A DNA stretch of 9,197 nt from Lachnospiraceae bacterium UBA3273 (GTDB taxonomy: Bacteria > Bacillota > Clostridia > Lachnospirales > Lachnospiraceae): positions 1 to 9,197 of the forward strand of contig DEUB01000009.1 in NCBI GenBank assembly GCA_002362385.1. Direction: 5' to 3'. Of the stretch, positions 6,254-9,197 are shown one piece after another. Each line of letters starts with the position of its first letter. The first letter of the stretch is position 1. The position numbers and the translations under genes were made by a program. Below the pieces are notes generated by a model. The model was not told the origin of the DNA and ran no database searches. It saw nothing but the letters and a program-made list of their open reading frames with translations.

Positions 6254-6273
6254 AACATAGGAGAGATACTATT

Positions 6274-7725
6274 ATGGAATACGGTTTTTTGAGCATACTG
6301 CCTTCGGTTCTTGCCATTGTGCTGGCGCTTGTCACAAAAAATGTTTTTCTGGCGCTGATCGCCTCTTTGCTTTTGGGCAATCTGTTTTTGGCAAATTACC
6401 ATGTGCTTAACATGCTGACGGGTACGAAGGATATGGTGGTAAATGTGTTTGCCTCTTCTTCCAGCACGTCCATCATTATCATACTGACCCTTTTGGGAGG
6501 CATGTTTTATATGATAGAGGCGGCAGGAGGATTACGGGGGTTTACGGCTCTGATGGTAAAAAAGCGCAGCCTCATCAAATCCCGGACAGGGGCTGAGATT
6601 TTCACATGGCTGATCGGCGTCCTTGTTTTTATTGACGGAACCTTAAGCGTTATGATCACAGGCTCCGTATCAAGGCCTTTGGCAAAAGCCTTTGGGATCT
6701 CTCCGGAAAAGAACGCATGGATCGTCCATTCCACAGCCACGCCCTTGTCGGTGCTGATCCCCATTGCGGCATACGGACCTTATATCGCAGGTTTTATTGA
6801 GGCCCAGGGGATCGGAAATCCTACCCAGCAGATGGTAAAGGGGATATTCTTTAATTTTTACTGTATTTTTGCGGTTTTAGGAGTGGCGGCGTTTATTCTT
6901 CTGAGGTTTGATTTCGGTCCGATGAAACGGGCGCAGAAGGCTTATCTGGAAAAATGCGGGATGAAAGAGAAAGAAAGCCGGGATAAAGCGGACGGGACAG
7001 AGGACGTAAAAGAAACCGTAGAAGAAACCGAAAAAGAGACCGCAGAAGAAACCGGGGGAGAGCAGGCGGGAAAAGCGAGATATCTGCTCATTCCGCTGGC
7101 CCTTATGATAATTGTGGCCGTAGCATATATCTTTTACAGCGGCGGCGGGAACATGATGAACGGAGATGCGGAAACAGGCCTGATCTTCGGAATCTGCGCA
7201 GGCTGCCTGTATCTGGCTGCGGCGCTGGCGGTTTCTGAAAAGATCTCCTTAAAACAGAATATCGACAACCTGTTTACAGGCTGCGGCAATATGTTCGGCA
7301 TAGTGATCATTATGGTGCTTGCCTATGCTTTGAGCGATCTGCTGGGAGCTTTGGGAACGGCGGAATATCTGTCGGGGGTGTTGATCAAGCTTATCAATCC
7401 CGCCGTATTTGTGCTGGTCGCTTTTCTTTTGACCTGCCTTCTGTCATTTTCTACGGGAACAAGTGCGGGAACCATCGCCATTATGATGCCGATCCTCTTA
7501 CCCATGGCGCTTTCTTTCCATATACACATTCCCATGGTCGTGGGAGCCGTTGCGGGAGGGGCGGTGTTTGGGGACCATACCTCGCCCATATCAGATACCA
7601 CCATCATGTCCTGTTCATCTACAGGCTGTGATGTGGTATCCCATGTAAAAACACAGCTGCCTTATTCTTTGTGCTTTGCCTTTTTAGCCTGTATATTATA
7701 TCTGATACTGGGCGTTTTGATTTAG
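6274..7725 (+). CDS. NhaC-family sodium-coupled antiporter or transporter
   Basis: A 483-residue integral membrane protein with about 11-12 hydrophobic segments, normal for the family. Hallmarks include FIDGTLSVMITG (119-130), HSTATPLSVLIPIAAYGPY (152-170), SFSTGTSAGTIAIMMPILLP (391-410) and GDHTSPISDTTIMS (433-446), the conserved NhaC re-entrant motif. A charged loop at about 225-267 splits the two halves and holds an acidic K-E-T-[V/A]-E-E-T repeat. The start is set by AGGAGAG at 6259-6265, 8 bases before the ATG. NhaC relatives exchange Na+ for H+ or move organic solutes (for example MleN malate/lactate, MetT methionine). The gene 29 bases downstream is a C-S lyase, so import of a sulfur amino acid is a reasonable inference, not shown by the sequence. 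Confidence 0.93.
   Translation: MEYGFLSILPSVLAIVLALVTKNVFLALIASLLLGNLFLANYHVLNMLTGTKDMVVNVFASSSSTSIIIILTLLGGMFYMIEAAGGLRGFTALMVKKRSLIKSRTGAEIFTWLIGVLVFIDGTLSVMITGSVSRPLAKAFGISPEKNAWIVHSTATPLSVLIPIAAYGPYIAGFIEAQGIGNPTQQMVKGIFFNFYCIFAVLGVAAFILLRFDFGPMKRAQKAYLEKCGMKEKESRDKADGTEDVKETVEETEKETAEETGGEQAGKARYLLIPLALMIIVAVAYIFYSGGGNMMNGDAETGLIFGICAGCLYLAAALAVSEKISLKQNIDNLFTGCGNMFGIVIIMVLAYALSDLLGALGTAEYLSGVLIKLINPAVFVLVAFLLTCLLSFSTGTSAGTIAIMMPILLPMALSFHIHIPMVVGAVAGGAVFGDHTSPISDTTIMSCSSTGCDVVSHVKTQLPYSLCFAFLACILYLILGVLI
7009..7053 (+). repeat. Tandem 21-base coding repeat in the NhaC acidic loop
   Basis: 7009-7029 and 7033-7053 are 21-base copies identical at 19 positions, one GAA codon apart. They encode K-E-T-V-E-E-T and K-E-T-A-E-E-T. 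The frame is kept, so copy number can change without breaking the transporter. It lies in the cytoplasmic loop between the two halves. Confidence 0.7.
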
Positions 7726-7754
7726 GGCGAAACGGGCGGCGGAAAAGAGAAGAT

Positions 7755-8918
7755 ATGTATAATTTTGATGAGATCATAGACAGACGGGGAAAAAACAGTG
7801 CGAAATGGGACGACCGTTTCATAGGAACGGGGAAAGAAGAGTTGCTTCCCTTCTGGGTGGCGGATACCGATTTTGCAGCGCCAAAAGAAGTGCAGGAGGC
7901 CTTGAGGGCCTGTGTGGAGCACAATCTGTACGGCTACAGCCTGCCGCCAAAAGGGTGTGCCGGGGCCGTAGCAAAGTGGCAGAAAAAAAGACACGGATTT
8001 TTGATAAAAGAGGAGTGGGTGGAATTTACTGCCGGGATCGACAGCGCATTGTCTGCGGCAGTATGCGCTTTCACGCAGCCGGGGGAGGGAATTTTGATCC
8101 AGACGCCGGTCTATTCCCCGTTTTTTGAGACCATAGAACAAAACGGAAGAAAAGTTTTGGAAAACCCCATGATCATAAAGGACGGCAAATATGTACCGGA
8201 CTTTGATGATTTTGAGAAAAAAGCTCAAAACGCCAGGGTATGGATGTTCTGCAATCCCCAGAACCCCACAGGAAGATGCTTTACAAAAGAGGAACTGGAA
8301 AGATTTGCGGGGATCTGCCTGAAAAACGACATGCTGATGGTTTCGGATGAGATCCACGGGGATATCGTTTTTGACGGACGAATCCACATTCCCATGGCGT
8401 CCCTGTCGGATAAGATCTGTGCAAAAACCGTAACCTGCACCTCTCCCAGCAAGACCTTCAGCGTAGCGGGCCTTGCGGCGTCAGCCATCATCATTGGGGA
8501 CGAAAAGCTGCGGAACCGTTTCAGGGCAGAGAAAGAAAAACGCTGCATCAATACAGGGATCCCGGGGCTTACAGCCATGGAAGCCGCCTATACCTTCGGG
8601 GACGGCTATGCGGACGAACTGCTCTCGTACTTACAAAAAAACCGGGACTATGCCCTGAACTATTTCAAAGAAAGAATCCCCAAAATCCACGCCTTTGTCC
8701 CGGAAGGCACATTCCTCCTCTGGCTTGACTGCACAAGCCTTATGCTTTCAGGCAGGCAGTTAGAGACCTTCTTTACCTCATCAGGCGTGAAACTGAGCAT
8801 GGGAAGCGCCTACAAAGACAAAACCGAAACCTATGCAAGAATGAACTTTGCCTGTCCCAAAGCCTTGCTTAAAGAAGGCCTCTCGAGGATAGAGAAAGGC
8901 GTACTCCGACAAATTTGA
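7755..8918 (+). CDS. MalY/PatB-family PLP-dependent cystathionine beta-lyase
   Basis: A 387-residue fold-type I aminotransferase-like enzyme, the usual length for MalY/PatB. Residue signatures: ELLPFWVADTDFAAP (29-43), YGYS (59-62), CNPQNPTGR (166-174), the PLP-pyridine aspartate in SDEIHGD (D198), and the Schiff-base lysine in SPSKTFSVAGL (K233). R362 in the ARMNFA segment is placed to hold the substrate carboxylate. The family cleaves C-S bonds of cystathionine or cysteine to a thiol or H2S, ammonia and a keto acid; some members (MalY) also have regulatory roles. I start at ATG 7755 because the longer frame from 7671 would overlap the NhaC gene by 55 bases and adds an unrelated N-terminus. 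The ribosome site (AAAAGAGA) is weak, which fits coupling to NhaC 29 bases upstream. Confidence 0.95.
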   Translation: MYNFDEIIDRRGKNSAKWDDRFIGTGKEELLPFWVADTDFAAPKEVQEALRACVEHNLYGYSLPPKGCAGAVAKWQKKRHGFLIKEEWVEFTAGIDSALSAAVCAFTQPGEGILIQTPVYSPFFETIEQNGRKVLENPMIIKDGKYVPDFDDFEKKAQNARVWMFCNPQNPTGRCFTKEELERFAGICLKNDMLMVSDEIHGDIVFDGRIHIPMASLSDKICAKTVTCTSPSKTFSVAGLAASAIIIGDEKLRNRFRAEKEKRCINTGIPGLTAMEAAYTFGDGYADELLSYLQKNRDYALNYFKERIPKIHAFVPEGTFLLWLDCTSLMLSGRQLETFFTSSGVKLSMGSAYKDKTETYARMNFACPKALLKEGLSRIEKGVLRQI

Positions 8919-8946
8919 TCCCTCTACATCTTATCAGCTCCAGCCA

Positions 8947-9161
8947 GGGAAAAAAGGCAGGGGCAATAAAAGCAGGCGGGGGTCTGACGGAAAAATATAT
9001 TTATTGAAGGGACCATTCCAAAGGCGTCGGCACTTAATCTGCGTATTTTGCAGATTTATGTGCCGCTACGCTTTTGGAGAGTGAAAACGAGTCCCTGAAA
9101 TAAAAATATTTTTTCCGTCAGGCCCCCGCCTGCTTTTATCCCCCCCTGCCTTTCTTTTCCC
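8947..9161. repeat. Long imperfect palindrome of about 215 bases
   Basis: The two halves pair over most of their length. Outer arms: GGGAAAAAAGGCAGGGG (8947-8963) with CCCCTGCCTTTCTTTTCCC (9143-9161). Main stem: 8966-8998 with about 9107-9139, including a perfect 12-base AGCAGGCGGGGG/CCCCCGCCTGCT core (8971-8982 with 9123-9134). Then GGGAC/GTCCC (9009-9013 with 9091-9095). The inner hairpin pairs 9018-9027 with 9068-9077, CGGCAC/GTGCCG (9028-9033 with 9060-9065) and ATCTGC/GCAGAT (9037-9042 with 9050-9055), with a 7-base loop. It encodes no protein. It could terminate the operon in both directions, or be a dispersed palindromic element (MITE-like or intergenic repeat) inserted after the lyase gene. 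Being bounded by terminal inverted arms favours an inserted element; I see no clear target duplication. Confidence 0.82.
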
Positions 9162-9181
9162 ACCCCCTCCACAGGTTAGTG

Positions 9182-9187
9182 TATAAT
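9182..9187 (+). promoter_or_regulatory. Possible -10 box for a gene beyond the window
   Basis: A perfect TATAAT lies just after the palindrome, 10 bases before the window ends. No clear -35 box is seen at the right distance. It may start a gene outside the window. Confidence 0.25.
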
Positions 9188-9197
9188 TTTTATTGGC

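Noticed and set aside
7671..7754. Upstream ATG extending the lyase by 28 residues
   Set aside because: The extension overlaps the NhaC coding end, is unlike MalY/PatB N-termini, and is longer than the family needs.
7722..8387. Long minus-strand frame (221 residues) opposite the lyase gene
   Set aside because: It lies antisense within a clear MalY/PatB gene, has no recognisable domain and no convincing ribosome site. It is a shadow of biased codon use.
1..9197. CRISPR array, tRNA or rRNA genes
   Set aside because: No regularly spaced direct repeats and no tRNA-like or rRNA-like sequence were seen on either strand by eye.

Overview
The window looks like a piece of a Firmicutes chromosome, most likely a Lachnospiraceae-type clostridium. 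The evidence is AGGAGG-like ribosome sites, a BMP-family protein, NhaC and MalY/PatB genes of clostridial flavour, and an AT-rich accessory stretch joined to a more GC-balanced backbone. This placement is inferred from gene style only; no rRNA or marker gene is present.

Region A (1 to about 3230) is accessory and AT-rich. It starts with the last 52 codons of an unrecognised gene. An IS630-family insertion sequence (about 159-1439) follows at once, inserted into the TA of that gene's TAG stop codon and separating the gene from what looks like its own terminator (1452-1492). The transposase has all three DDE residues but is split by a +1 frame change near codon 60, so it is probably dead. After about 400 gene-poor bases comes a small Cro/C1-type regulator on the minus strand with a perfect 8+8 inverted repeat over its promoter region. 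A plus-strand zinc-ribbon membrane protein follows, closed by a strong terminator.

Region B (about 3230 to 8918) is backbone-like, with five co-directional, closely spaced genes. They are: (1) a 646-residue fusion of a ParB-like domain to a BMP/PnrA-type nucleoside-binding domain, with no signal peptide; (2) a metallophosphoesterase overlapping it by 4 bases (ATGA); (3) a small cupin; (4) an NhaC-family sodium-coupled transporter with a repetitive acidic loop; (5) a MalY/PatB-type PLP-dependent C-S lyase. A candidate promoter lies at 3200-3228. The first two genes are almost certainly translated together. NhaC and the lyase form a second close pair that may import and cleave a sulfur amino acid. 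The cupin could belong to either group.

Region C (8919-9197) holds a long imperfect palindrome of about 215 bases, far larger than an ordinary terminator, followed by a possible promoter for a gene beyond the window.

The best candidate for something undescribed is the ParB-like/BMP fusion with its coupled phosphoesterase, which looks like a cytosolic ligand-sensing or nucleotide-handling module made from a domain usually found outside the cell. The long palindrome is second.
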